The translations under genes and the position numbers were made by a program. 64,000 bases of DNA, from assembly GCA_023423405.1 (NCBI GenBank), contig JAFAFR010000008.1:248001-312000 (forward strand), written 5' to 3'. Under the pieces are notes generated by a model. The model did not search any database and had not been told where the DNA came from. It saw nothing but the letters and a program-made list of their open reading frames with translations. Each line of letters begins with the position of its first letter. Positions within the stretch are counted from its first letter, which is position 1. Positions 40,553 to 48,720 of this stretch are shown here, one piece after another. Origin of the DNA: Bacteroidota bacterium (GTDB lineage Bacteria > Bacteroidota > Bacteroidia > Chitinophagales > Chitinophagaceae).

Positions 40553-42787
40553 ATGCGCCTGTTTGTCTTTATTCTCATGACCGCGAGCTGCCTGTTGCAG
40601 GCCGCCTTTGGCCAGACCCAGGTATCGGGTAAAGTAACGGACGGCAGGGGCCGCCCGGTTCCCAATGCAAGCATAGGGATCAAAGACAGTTATGATGGCG
40701 CCAGTTCCGACAGCAGCGGCCTGTTTCGATTCAGCACCGACGAAAAGGGTGAACAACTGCTGACGGTGAGCTGCATCGGGTTTAATCCTTTTGAAAAAAG
40801 CATTTCGCTCAATGGCCAGGCGCTGGAACTGAACATACAGTTGAAAGAATCGCCCAGCGAGTTGAAAGCCGTGGTGGTAACAGCCGGCAGCTTCGAGGCC
40901 AGTGATGCCAAACGTACTACTGTGCTGACTTCCATCGATATTGTGACCACCGCCAGCGCCAATGCCGACGTAACGGCTGCCATCCGCACCCTGCCGGGTA
41001 CGCAGCAGATCGGGGAGAAGGAAGGCCTGTTCATCCGCGGCGGCAGCGGAGAGGAGGCCCGGGTCTTCATCGACGGCACCCTCGTGAATAATTTCTTTTA
41101 TTCCGCCGTGCCCGATATTGCACAGCGGGGACGTTTTTCGCCCTTCCTGTTCAAGGGAACGGTGTTTAGCTCCGGTGGTTATTCTGCCCTCTATGGCCAG
41201 GCGCTTTCGGGTGCACTGATCCTGGAAACCATCGACCTGCCGGAGAAAAGTTCGGCCAGCGTAGGTGTTCATTCCGTGGGATTCAGCGGCGGCTTCCAGC
41301 AGCTCAATAAAAAGAAAACGGCCAGTTGGGGCGTGAACTATGCCTATGCCAACCTGCTTCCTTATTTTTCATTGGTGAAGCAAAGGGTCGACTATTTCAA
41401 AGTGCCTTCTTTCCACTACGCCGATGCCAATTTCCGGGTTAAGACCAGCAAAACAGGTATGCTCAAATTCTATGCAACCCTGCAAACCAACCGGCTGGGA
41501 CTGCGCAGCAGCGACATTGATTCTGCGGTGCTGAAAAATGCTTTTTCACTGAGCAACTATAATGTATATACCAACCTTTCCTGGAAAGAAAAACTGGGCA
41601 GGGGCTGGCGGCTGTATGTGGGAACTTCTTACAGCTTCAACCACGACGATATCAAAAACGAGTTGCAGGATGCGGACGATCGTCCCGTTGATCCCGGGCA
41701 CCTGCCCTATACGCTGAAAAACTACCAGGCCCTGCTGAAAGGCAGCCTGGCCCAGGCCAAGACCGTTATCGAGAAAAGACTCAGTGGCATCAGCGCCATC
41801 CGGGCCGGTGGCGAATACCTCTATTTTCACGACGACATGAACTTCACGGATACCCTTAACCGAAGAGCCGTGGTGAACGACCGTTTTGCCGCCGCCTTCG
41901 CCGAAGCCGATATCTATATCACCAACGACCTGGCAGCCAAGCTGGGCACCCGCCTGGAGCATTCCTCCCTGCTGCAGCGCAGCAACATGGTGCCGCGGGT
42001 GTCGCTGGCCTATAAACTCGGTGAACTGGGGCAAGCTTCCTTTGCTTATGGACTTTTTTACCAGAAGCCGGAAAAAAATCAACTGGTCATTGACAACCGG
42101 CTGGATTATACGAAAGCAACGCATTACATTCTCAATTTTCAGAAACTGACTGCTACCCGCACGTTCCGGGTGGAGGGCTTCTATAAAAAATACGAAGACC
42201 TGGTGAAAACCTACCCGCAGCTCAACAACAGCGGTTATGGATATGCGAAAGGCGTGGAACTGTTCTGGCGCGACAAAAAAACCTTCAAGGGGGTGGACTA
42301 CTGGGTATCCTATTCTTTTCTCGATACCAAAAGGGATTACCAGAACTATCCCCTCCTGCTGCAGCCCAATTTTGCGGCCAATCATACCGCATCGTTGGTG
42401 GTTAAAAAATTCATCACCAAACTCAAGACCAATATCAACGGTTCCTACTCCTTTGCTACGGGCCGGCCTTATTACGACATCCGTTACGATGCCGGCACGG
42501 CCAAATTTGAGCTGGGCGACAATGGCAAAACAGGTACTTACAACAACCTCAGCATCAGTGTGAATTACCTGCCCAGCCTTAGCAAACCCGATAGCAAGGT
42601 GTTTACGGTTTGGGTGCTATCGGTGAACAATGTGCTGAACCAGAAACAGGTCTACAATTACAATTATTCCTTCAACGGCCTGGTCAAACGGCCGGTGCAG
42701 CCACCCGCCAACCAGTTTTTTTTCATCGGCGTATTCCTGAGTTTTGGCGTGGACCGCTCGGAGGACGTTATCAACAGCAATCTCTAA
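40553..42787 (+). CDS. TonB-dependent outer membrane receptor
   Basis: This 744-residue receptor has a signal peptide (MRLFVFILMTASCLLQAAFG), a carboxypeptidase-like domain (about 22-100, QVSGKVTDGRGRPVPNASI), a plug (about 115-220, with IRTLPGTQQIGEKEGLFIRGGSGEEARVFIDG in part) and a barrel of about 500 residues. Size and build resemble siderophore- or metal-type receptors more than SusC proteins, and no SusD follows. It leads a four-gene operon with a small secreted protein, a membrane protein and a regulator. The substrate is unknown. Confidence 0.9.
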   Translation: MRLFVFILMTASCLLQAAFGQTQVSGKVTDGRGRPVPNASIGIKDSYDGASSDSSGLFRFSTDEKGEQLLTVSCIGFNPFEKSISLNGQALELNIQLKESPSELKAVVVTAGSFEASDAKRTTVLTSIDIVTTASANADVTAAIRTLPGTQQIGEKEGLFIRGGSGEEARVFIDGTLVNNFFYSAVPDIAQRGRFSPFLFKGTVFSSGGYSALYGQALSGALILETIDLPEKSSASVGVHSVGFSGGFQQLNKKKTASWGVNYAYANLLPYFSLVKQRVDYFKVPSFHYADANFRVKTSKTGMLKFYATLQTNRLGLRSSDIDSAVLKNAFSLSNYNVYTNLSWKEKLGRGWRLYVGTSYSFNHDDIKNELQDADDRPVDPGHLPYTLKNYQALLKGSLAQAKTVIEKRLSGISAIRAGGEYLYFHDDMNFTDTLNRRAVVNDRFAAAFAEADIYITNDLAAKLGTRLEHSSLLQRSNMVPRVSLAYKLGELGQASFAYGLFYQKPEKNQLVIDNRLDYTKATHYILNFQKLTATRTFRVEGFYKKYEDLVKTYPQLNNSGYGYAKGVELFWRDKKTFKGVDYWVSYSFLDTKRDYQNYPLLLQPNFAANHTASLVVKKFITKLKTNINGSYSFATGRPYYDIRYDAGTAKFELGDNGKTGTYNNLSISVNYLPSLSKPDSKVFTVWVLSVNNVLNQKQVYNYNYSFNGLVKRPVQPPANQFFFIGVFLSFGVDRSEDVINSNL

Positions 42788-42797
42788 AACAATCAAT

Positions 42798-43442
42798 ATG
42801 AAAAAGACAATGCTCCTGATCCTGGCCCTGGGCCTTTCCCTGGGCAGCCTGCTGGCCCAGTCTGAAAAATACACGGCGGCCATGAAGCAACAGATCGCCA
42901 AACTGGAAACGGCCTTCGAGAGCAATGAATTCCCGCAACTGGCCAACAGTTTCGAAAGAATTGGCGAAGCCGAAAAAACACAATGGCTGCCTTATTACTA
43001 CGCCGCTTATTGCACCGTGATGAACGCTTTTTTGTCCAACGACAAATCTAAAATGGATGGCATTGCCGATAAGGCCGATGCGTTGCTCAGCAAGGCAGAG
43101 GACATTGCGGGTAAGCCCAACAGTGAAACTTTTGTGATCCGGAGCATGATCGCTTCGGCGCACATGCAGGTAGATCCGCAGAACCGCTGGATGGAATATG
43201 GTAAAACTTCTGCTGAAAATATTGAAAAGGCAAAGCAGGCCGATCCTGGCAATCCACGGCCGGTTTACCTGGAAGGCCAGGCGAAATTTTACACCCCCGA
43301 AGCTTTTGGTGGCGGAAAAGCGGTTGCGAAGCCTATATTTGAAAAAGCGCTGTCCATGTTCCCCACCTTCAAGCCTGCCGGCGAACTGTATCCAACCTGG
43401 GGAAAAAGCAGTGTCGAGTATTTTATTTCACAATGCCAATAA
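42798..43442 (+). CDS. Small secreted protein, probably helical repeat
   Basis: This 214-residue protein has a signal peptide (MLLILALGLSLGSLLAQ) and a helical body in which segments such as WLPYYYAAYCTVMNAF, KSKMDGIADKADALLSKAEDIAG and RPVYLEGQAKFYTPEAFGGG recall tetratricopeptide-like repeats. An in-frame ATG 54 bases upstream lies inside the receptor gene, so I chose 42798. It follows the TonB receptor by 10 bases, and such small partners recur behind this receptor type in Bacteroidota. It may help deliver or hold the ligand in the periplasm, which is a guess. Confidence 0.72.
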   Translation: MKKTMLLILALGLSLGSLLAQSEKYTAAMKQQIAKLETAFESNEFPQLANSFERIGEAEKTQWLPYYYAAYCTVMNAFLSNDKSKMDGIADKADALLSKAEDIAGKPNSETFVIRSMIASAHMQVDPQNRWMEYGKTSAENIEKAKQADPGNPRPVYLEGQAKFYTPEAFGGGKAVAKPIFEKALSMFPTFKPAGELYPTWGKSSVEYFISQCQ

Positions 43443-43451
43443 CAGCCACCC

Positions 43452-44042
43452 ATGGACGAAATACAGGAAAGGCTTGACCTGATCGACTCGATGATCAGGA
43501 AGGCCCGGAATAATTTTTCCGAAAATGGACATCTCTATATTGTTTGGGGCTGGGTTATTTTTGCCTGCTGCCTGGTTCAATATTTTGCCGGATACCGCAT
43601 GGGATACAGGCAGGCTTACCTGGTATGGTGGCTTTGCTGGGCGGTGATCCCGTATATGATCTGGTATATCCGTAAGCAGAAGAAACGGGAGAAGGTCCGG
43701 ACCTATACCGATGAGATTATAAATATGATCTGGATCGTTTTTGGCGTCAGCGCTTTTCTGCTTGGCTTTGTCATTGGACAAAACATTGGACCGGATGCCA
43801 GCAAAGTGATCTTACCGGTGTACCTGTGCCTTTACGGGATACCCACATTTTTATGCGGTGTTATTTTGCGCTTTCGCCCGCTGCTAATGGGGGGCATCGC
43901 CTGCTGGCTGTTGTCGGTGTCCAGTATTTTTGTCGGCGAGCGGGAGCACGTGCTATTGATCGCGCTGGCTATGATCGCCGGCTGGTTGTTGCCGGGATAC
44001 CTGCTGCAACAGCGGCATAGAAAAGAAGTGCTTCATGTTTAA
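43452..44042 (+). CDS. Membrane protein of unknown function
   Basis: This 196-residue inner membrane protein has about six hydrophobic segments, in pairs: YIVWGWVIFACCLVQYF, AYLVWWLCWAVIPYMIWYI, IIWIV region to GFVIG, VILPVYLCLYGIPTFLCGVIL, and two near the C-terminus. The N-terminal stretch EIQERLDLIDSMIRKARN is charged and helical. I do not recognise a named family. Its last 8 bases overlap the regulator gene, so the two are translated together; membrane protein plus winged-helix pairs of this kind suggest a signal sensed at the membrane, by inference. Confidence 0.7.
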   Translation: MDEIQERLDLIDSMIRKARNNFSENGHLYIVWGWVIFACCLVQYFAGYRMGYRQAYLVWWLCWAVIPYMIWYIRKQKKREKVRTYTDEIINMIWIVFGVSAFLLGFVIGQNIGPDASKVILPVYLCLYGIPTFLCGVILRFRPLLMGGIACWLLSVSSIFVGEREHVLLIALAMIAGWLLPGYLLQQRHRKEVLHV

Positions 44043-44322
44043 AGACCTGGACCCCATATTACACACGCCGCTCCGCCTGGCCGTGGTATCGTTGCTGATC
44101 GGCGTCAAGGAGGCGGAATTCACTTTCCTGAAAGAGAAGACAAACGCCACAGCCGGTAACCTCAGCGTGCAGATCAATAAGCTGAAGGATGCAGGTTATA
44201 TTGAAGTGATCAAACAGTTCCGGGACAACTACCCGCAAACCATTTGCCGCATTACGCCGCGGGGCATCAGCGCTTTCGAGGAATATGTGAAAAACCTGAA
44301 GACCTACCTCAAAACAAAATAG
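44035..44322 (+). CDS. Winged-helix transcriptional regulator
   Basis: This 95-residue protein is a single winged helix of the MarR/PadR-related type. It has LRLAVVSLLI, then the recognition-helix region KTNATAGNLSVQINKLKDAGYIEV and the wing with TICRITPRGISAFEEYV. No ligand domain is present. It is the last gene of the receptor operon and overlaps the membrane protein gene by 8 bases. The palindrome inside the operon promoter (40508-40522) is its likely target, so it may repress its own operon. Confidence 0.85.
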   Translation: MFKDLDPILHTPLRLAVVSLLIGVKEAEFTFLKEKTNATAGNLSVQINKLKDAGYIEVIKQFRDNYPQTICRITPRGISAFEEYVKNLKTYLKTK

Positions 44323-44325
44323 CTA

Positions 44326-45030
44326 TTACTCCTTGATAAGACGCAGGCGGAGGGCCTCCTTGCTGTTGACCTTTACTTCCAGCCAGTAAACGCCCTTGGC
44401 CAGGTTACCGGTACCGGTGAGGGCCAGGGTTTTGCTACCGGAATCTATATTGCCGGCGCGGTTCAGGATCTCCCTGCCGTTGTCATCGGTGAGGCTGGCA
44501 GCCATATAACTGTCTTCCTTAACCGATAACAGCATATTGATGTCGTTCTGAACGGGTTGGGGAAATACGGAGATAAACTTCACCGCCCCGGTTTTGTTAA
44601 CCCTTACCAGCATGGGCTTGGTATAGGCCATGCGGTTTTCGCCGGCCTTCCAGCCGATGCGGTAATAGATATCGCGCTGGTTGATTTCGCGGGGAGAAAG
44701 GCGGTCGCTGAAAGAATAGGAAAAATGTCCAGCCTCGCTGGCATTTTCACGGTTACCAATGGCCGAGAAATGTTCGCCATCGAGGCTCTTTTCAACAATA
44801 TACTCCAGTTCGGCTCCCTGGTTTTTGGCCGACCAGCTGAGATTTACTTCTTTATCGCTTACAACAGCAGAAATGGTTTGCACGGCAGCATTGCCATAGT
44901 TGAAGGAAGTTGTACCATTGGGAAATTCGGAAAGGATTTCCATGTTCACAGATGCCTGCTGCGCATTGGACTTGCTGGCATAAGACATCATCAGGGCAAG
45001 GGAGATCACAAGAATTACATACCGTTTCAT
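44326..45030 (-). CDS. Secreted protein with type IX sorting-like domain
   Basis: This 234-residue protein has a signal peptide (VILVISLALMMSYASKSNAQ), a fibronectin-like segment (VNLSWSAKNQGAELEYIVEKSLDGEHF, in part) and a C-terminal domain of about 75 residues starting near VKFISVFPQPVQNDINML. The pattern FPQPVQND with GVYWLEVKVNS near the end is close to type A sorting domains of the type IX secretion system (FPNP..., G.Y.L.V). The protein consists of little else, so it may be a small surface component. It ends 3 bases from the convergent regulator gene and shares upstream elements with the gene at 38950. Confidence 0.75.
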   Translation of the reverse strand: MKRYVILVISLALMMSYASKSNAQQASVNMEILSEFPNGTTSFNYGNAAVQTISAVVSDKEVNLSWSAKNQGAELEYIVEKSLDGEHFSAIGNRENASEAGHFSYSFSDRLSPREINQRDIYYRIGWKAGENRMAYTKPMLVRVNKTGAVKFISVFPQPVQNDINMLLSVKEDSYMAASLTDDNGREILNRAGNIDSGSKTLALTGTGNLAKGVYWLEVKVNSKEALRLRLIKE

Positions 45031-45085
45031 AGTAGCACTTTTTTGGGTGATTACGGAAATAGGCCGGGATGGTTCCGTTCAAAGG

Positions 45086-45192
45086 ATATGAAACAGTAGA
45101 TACGGGATGTGACGGTTGTATTCCTAGGATGGTAGTGCCAAGATAATACCGTAAATCGAAAAATTCAAACCATTCGTCGAAATGGACTTGCA
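45086..45192 (-). promoter_or_regulatory. Upstream module shared with the gene at 38950
   Basis: The plus strand carries CCATTCGTCGAAA at 45170 and CTTGCA at 45187; in gene direction CTGTTTCATAT lies at 45096-45086. The same three elements precede the gene at 38950. There the first two are in the opposite orientation to the gene relative to here, which is possible because their cores are palindromic. Confidence 0.5.
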
Positions 45193-45211
45193 AATCAGGA
45201 GAACATCGTAA

Positions 45212-46312
45212 TTATTCGAGGTCGATCTTTTCATCTACCGCATTTGCCAGCAGGCGGTTGGTGAGTTTTTTCATGGGGTTTTTACGATTCTCGCGGAATT
45301 CCTGTCTTTGTTCGAGGATATCTATGCAGGTGAAGATGGCTACGGTAAGTGATCTTTCGTCGCCCAGGTTTTTGCCGGCGATGTCGAAAGCAGTGCCGTG
45401 ATCGGGCGAAGTGCGCACCACGGGAAGGCCGGCAGTGAAGTTCACGCCCTGGCCAATGGCGAGGGATTTGAAAGGGATCAGGCCCTGGTCGTGGTACATG
45501 GCCAGCACGGCATCAAAGCGTTCGTGGTAGCCGCGTGCGAAAAATGCATCTGCCGGGAATGGTCCCTGTACAATGCTGTTGCCCTGTTGCTTAAATTCCT
45601 TGATGGCAGGTTTAATAACAGTATCTTCTTCATTACCGATCAGTCCTTCATCTCCCGCATGCGGGTTCAGTCCCAGTACAGCGATCTTTGGTTTGTCCAC
45701 GCCAAAGTCTTTCCGCAGGCTGTCTTCCAGCAGGCGCAGCTTGGCAATGATATTGGCCTTCGTTACAAACTGGGCCACGGCCGAAATGGGTACGTGCTCG
45801 GTGAGCAAGGCCACCCGCATGTTTTCCGCCACCATGAACATCAGCACTTCGCGGTTGTCAAAGGCGGCCTGTAAAAAAGGCGTATGGCCTGTATAGGGAA
45901 ATTGTTCGGTATGGGTGTTCTTTTTGTGGATGGGTGCGGTGACCAGTCCGTCGATATGGCCATCTTTCAAAGCCTGCACCGCCGTTTGCAGGGAAAGGAC
46001 GGCATATTTGCCACCAATTTCCGTGAGCTGGCCGGGCGTGATGCTGAGCTCTTCTTCCCAGCAATTGAAAATATTCACCTGCCGGTGGTTGATCCGGCTG
46101 AAATCCTTAATGTTCTGGAAATTGAAATTGTAGTCGCTCAGGTTCCGGCGGTAAAAATTGATCACCTTGTTGGAAGCGAAAATGATGGGCGTGCAAAGAT
46201 CCAGCAGCTTGCTCTGGGACACCGTTTTGATGATGAGCTCAATACCGATCCCGTTCAGGTCGCCGCAACTGATGCCAATAACAGGTTTGTTTTTCTCCGG
46301 ATGATTCGACAT
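45212..46312 (-). CDS. pdxA: 4-hydroxythreonine-4-phosphate dehydrogenase
   Basis: PdxA oxidises 4-phosphohydroxy-threonine in the DXP-dependent vitamin B6 pathway. The 366-residue protein starts PVIGISCGDLNGIGIELI. It has the substrate and metal segments TAPIHKKN, YTGHTPFLQ (metal His), LNPHAGDEGLIGNEE, MYHDQGLIPFKSL and VRTSPDHGTAFDIAG, in family order. It is slightly longer than the E. coli enzyme (329). It is divergent from rsmA, a neighbour in many bacteria. Confidence 0.96.
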   Translation of the reverse strand: MSNHPEKNKPVIGISCGDLNGIGIELIIKTVSQSKLLDLCTPIIFASNKVINFYRRNLSDYNFNFQNIKDFSRINHRQVNIFNCWEEELSITPGQLTEIGGKYAVLSLQTAVQALKDGHIDGLVTAPIHKKNTHTEQFPYTGHTPFLQAAFDNREVLMFMVAENMRVALLTEHVPISAVAQFVTKANIIAKLRLLEDSLRKDFGVDKPKIAVLGLNPHAGDEGLIGNEEDTVIKPAIKEFKQQGNSIVQGPFPADAFFARGYHERFDAVLAMYHDQGLIPFKSLAIGQGVNFTAGLPVVRTSPDHGTAFDIAGKNLGDERSLTVAIFTCIDILEQRQEFRENRKNPMKKLTNRLLANAVDEKIDLE

Positions 46313-46333
46313 GGTTCAAACTGATAAGGGGGT

Positions 46334-46352
46334 AAAAATACATGTATTTTTG
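46334..46352. promoter_or_regulatory. Palindromic promoter region between pdxA and rsmA
   Basis: AAAAATACA followed by TGTATTTTT forms a perfect 18-base palindrome at 46334-46351. Its right arm plus one base is TATTTTTG (46345-46352), a good -7 box for rsmA; the mirrored TATTTTTA is a near-match for pdxA. It may be a bidirectional promoter or an operator over both. Confidence 0.5.
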
Positions 46353-46359
46353 CTGCGCC

Positions 46360-47139
46360 ATGTACACGCTTAAAAAATCCCTGGGCCAGCATTTCCTGCG
46401 CGACGACAATATTTGCCGCAAAATTGTAGCCGCCCTGGAAGAAAAACCCTTCGACCGTCTCCTGGAAGTGGGCCCCGGCGGGGGCGCCCTTACCCGTTTC
46501 CTGCTGGAATTGCCGGCGGTGGATTTCAAGGCGGTGGAACTCGACGCCGAAAAAGTAGAATTTCTCCTGCGCACTTACCCGGCGCTGGAAGGCAAACTTA
46601 TTCACCAAAGTTTTCTCGATATAGCGCCTCCTTTTCAGCAGCCCTTTGCCCTGGTGGGCAATTTCCCCTATAATATTTCCACGCAAATCCTGTTCAAGGT
46701 GCTCGACTGGGGCCCGCAGGTGGAACAGGTGATCGGCATGTTCCAGAAAGAAGTGGCCCAGCGGGTGGCAGCGCCATCGGGCTCCAAAGTGTATGGTGTG
46801 ATCAGCGTGCTGATCCAGGCCTTTTACCGGGTGGAATACCTGTTCGATGTGCCGCCGGGCTGTTTCAACCCGCCACCCAAAGTAATGAGTGGCGTCATAC
46901 GGCTACTGCCGCGGGAAGAGCTACCGGCCATGCGCAGCCGCAAAGATTTTTTCCTGCTGGTGAAAACGGCGTTTAGTCAGCGCCGTAAGACGCTCCGGAA
47001 CGCGGTCAAATCTTTATTCCCGCCCGCTGTGCTGACCGACCCGCTTTTTGACAAACGCGCCGAACAGTTGACGGTGGAAGATTTTGCTGCCCTCAGCTTC
47101 AGCATGAACGGAAATAATAAAAGACAGGACAATGAATAA
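46360..47139 (+). CDS. rsmA: 16S rRNA (adenine(1518)-N(6)/adenine(1519)-N(6))-dimethyltransferase
   Basis: RsmA (KsgA) dimethylates two adjacent adenines near the 3' end of 16S rRNA during 30S assembly. The 259-residue protein has the typical N-terminus MYTLKKSLGQHFLRDDN, the SAM-binding LLEVGPGGGALT, and the catalytic NFPYNIS motif. The C-terminal helical domain is intact. An ATG 18 bases upstream overlaps the -7 box, so I chose the ATG at 46360, which gives the family start. It overlaps the next gene by 8 bases. Confidence 0.96.
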   Translation: MYTLKKSLGQHFLRDDNICRKIVAALEEKPFDRLLEVGPGGGALTRFLLELPAVDFKAVELDAEKVEFLLRTYPALEGKLIHQSFLDIAPPFQQPFALVGNFPYNISTQILFKVLDWGPQVEQVIGMFQKEVAQRVAAPSGSKVYGVISVLIQAFYRVEYLFDVPPGCFNPPPKVMSGVIRLLPREELPAMRSRKDFFLLVKTAFSQRRKTLRNAVKSLFPPAVLTDPLFDKRAEQLTVEDFAALSFSMNGNNKRQDNE

Positions 47140-48055
47140 AGTGCTGGTTACCGCCAAAGTACATCCCTGGTTGCTGGAAAGATTGGAAAGCCGGGGCTTT
47201 ACCGTCAGCTACCTGCCGGCCATCAGTTATGCTGAAATGCTCAAGGAACTAAGCGATGCCGTTGGCCTGATCATTACCACCCGCCTGAAGATCGACGCTG
47301 CCGCTATTGACCGGGCGCCCCGGCTCCAATGGATCGGGCGGCTGGGCAGCGGCATGGAACTGATCGATGTACACTATGCGGAATCGAAAGGCATTCGTTG
47401 CGTGAGCAGTCCCGAGGGCAACCGCAATGCCGTGGCGGAACACGTGCTGGGCATGCTCTTGTCGCTGCTCAATAACCTCAACAGCAGCGCCCGCGAAGTG
47501 GCGGAAGGAAAATGGATCCGCGACGCCAACCGGGGCACCGAGCTCAGCGGCAAAACCGTGGGCATCATCGGCTACGGCAATACCGGCGAAGCTTTTTCGC
47601 GGCTCCTGGCTCCCTTTGGCGTTACCGTGCTGGCCTACGACAAATACCGCTTCGGTTTCGGCGGCGGTTATGTAAAGGAAGCCAGCCTCGACCAGATCGC
47701 CCGTTACGCCATGGTGGTGAGCCTGCACCTGCCCCTCACCGAAGAGACCTATCACCTGGCCAGCGACGTCTTTTTCGACAGCCTGCGCGAAAAACCCGTT
47801 TTCCTCAACGCCAGCCGCGGAAAAGTGCAGGATACCCGCGCCATCATCCGGGCCCTTGACAACGGCCGCATCCGGGCCGCGGGCCTGGACGTGCTCGAAA
47901 ATGAAAAGCCCGAAACCTATTCGGACGCTGAAAAGGAAATGCTTAATAACCTGAGTATCAGACCCAATGTGCTGCTCACCCCGCATATTGCGGGTTATAG
48001 TCATGAAGCCTTTCTTAAAATGGCGCAAGTGACCCTGGAAAAGTTGGGATTGTAA
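47132..48055 (+). CDS. D-isomer-specific 2-hydroxyacid dehydrogenase
   Basis: This 307-residue NAD-dependent dehydrogenase resembles 3-phosphoglycerate dehydrogenase without a regulatory domain. It has the substrate-binding RLGSGMELID, the Rossmann motif GKTVGIIGYGNTGEAF near residue 142, NASRGKVQDTRAI and the catalytic His in LLTPHIAGYSHEA; the catalytic Glu is probably in DVLENEKPETY. Without neighbours from serine or other pathways the substrate stays open. Its start overlaps rsmA by 8 bases. The greA promoter lies over its 3' end. Confidence 0.9.
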   Translation: MNKVLVTAKVHPWLLERLESRGFTVSYLPAISYAEMLKELSDAVGLIITTRLKIDAAAIDRAPRLQWIGRLGSGMELIDVHYAESKGIRCVSSPEGNRNAVAEHVLGMLLSLLNNLNSSAREVAEGKWIRDANRGTELSGKTVGIIGYGNTGEAFSRLLAPFGVTVLAYDKYRFGFGGGYVKEASLDQIARYAMVVSLHLPLTEETYHLASDVFFDSLREKPVFLNASRGKVQDTRAIIRALDNGRIRAAGLDVLENEKPETYSDAEKEMLNNLSIRPNVLLTPHIAGYSHEAFLKMAQVTLEKLGL

Positions 48056-48074
48056 GCCTGTTTCCCTATCTTTG
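48044..48074 (+). promoter_or_regulatory. Promoter of greA
   Basis: TTG at 48044-48046 and TATCTTTG at 48067-48074 are 20 bases apart, a full consensus match. The -33 element lies inside the end of the preceding gene. The transcript would start near 48081. Confidence 0.7.
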
Positions 48075-48086
48075 GATACATAAGTG

Positions 48087-48137
48087 CAACGCTTTCAATT
48101 TGGTTGGAGGCGTTGTTCTTTTTTTTTACTTTTTAAC
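48087..48137 (+). terminator. Terminator-like attenuator in the greA leader
   Basis: CAACG (48087) pairs with CGTTG (48111), and CTTTC (48092) with GGAGG (48106) using G-U pairs, giving a 10-bp stem and a 9-base loop. A long T-rich run (48116-48137) follows. It lies between the greA promoter and gene, so part of the transcripts should stop here as RNAs of about 50 bases. The greA leader of E. coli also holds an internal terminator that releases a short RNA. Confidence 0.6.
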
Positions 48138-48150
48138 CAAAGGAGGTTAA
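48133..48150 (+). promoter_or_regulatory. Shine-Dalgarno hairpin of greA
   Basis: TTAACC (48133) and GGTTAA (48145) are perfect arms around the loop AAAGGA. The full AAAGGAGG (48139-48146), 6 bases before the ATG, is an ideal Shine-Dalgarno sequence. Such sequences are rare in Bacteroidota, whose ribosomes hide the anti-SD. Confidence 0.65.
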
Positions 48151-48152
48151 TT

Positions 48153-48626
48153 ATGAGTGAAGTCATTTATGTAACAAAAGAGACGCTGGAGCAGATGAAG
48201 GCGGAGCTGCACCGGATGAAGGCAGTGGAGCGCCCGGCCGCGTCCAGGGCGATCGCAGAAGCAAGGGAAAAAGGTGATCTGAGAGAAAATGCAGAGTATG
48301 ATGCCGCCAAAGAGGCACAGGGCCTCCTGGAGGCCAAGATCAAGAAGATGGAAGGCGATATGGCCAATGCCCGCATCCTGGAGACAGAAGCCATCGATAC
48401 CAGTAAGGTGTCCATCCTCACGCGCGTGACCGTAACCAACGTGGCTACCAAAAAGTCAATGACCTATAAGATAGTTTCAGAAAAAGAAGCCGACCTCAAA
48501 GTGGGTAAGATCTCCGTGACCTCGCCCATCGGCCAGGGCTTGCTGGGCAAAGTGGTCGGAGAAGTGGCCGAAGTGAAGGCGCCTGCCGGGTTGCTGAAAT
48601 TCAAGATCGAAGAGATCACTGCATGA
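48153..48626 (+). CDS. greA: Transcription elongation factor GreA
   Basis: GreA enters the secondary channel of RNA polymerase and stimulates cleavage of backtracked RNA. The 157-residue protein has the N-terminal coiled coil (residues 1-75) with the acidic tip EKGDLRENAEYDAAKE, whose Asp and Glu hold the catalytic metal, and the C-terminal FKBP-like domain with SPIGQGLLGKVVGE. The start at 48153 follows a strong Shine-Dalgarno; an upstream in-frame ATG lies before the leader hairpin. A promoter, an attenuator-like hairpin and a terminator surround the gene. Confidence 0.97.
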   Translation: MSEVIYVTKETLEQMKAELHRMKAVERPAASRAIAEAREKGDLRENAEYDAAKEAQGLLEAKIKKMEGDMANARILETEAIDTSKVSILTRVTVTNVATKKSMTYKIVSEKEADLKVGKISVTSPIGQGLLGKVVGEVAEVKAPAGLLKFKIEEITA

Positions 48627-48649
48627 CCGGTATACACCAAATTATAAAG

Positions 48650-48675
48650 AACCGGCTCCGGCCGGTTTTTTTTTT
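48650..48675 (+). terminator. Intrinsic terminator of greA
   Basis: AACCGGC (48650) pairs with GCCGGTT (48661) over a TCCG loop and runs into ten T. Confidence 0.9.
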
Positions 48676-48720
48676 GCCCTGTAGTCCGCTTCCACCGGCC
48701 TGCCGGTTTGGCCCCACGGG

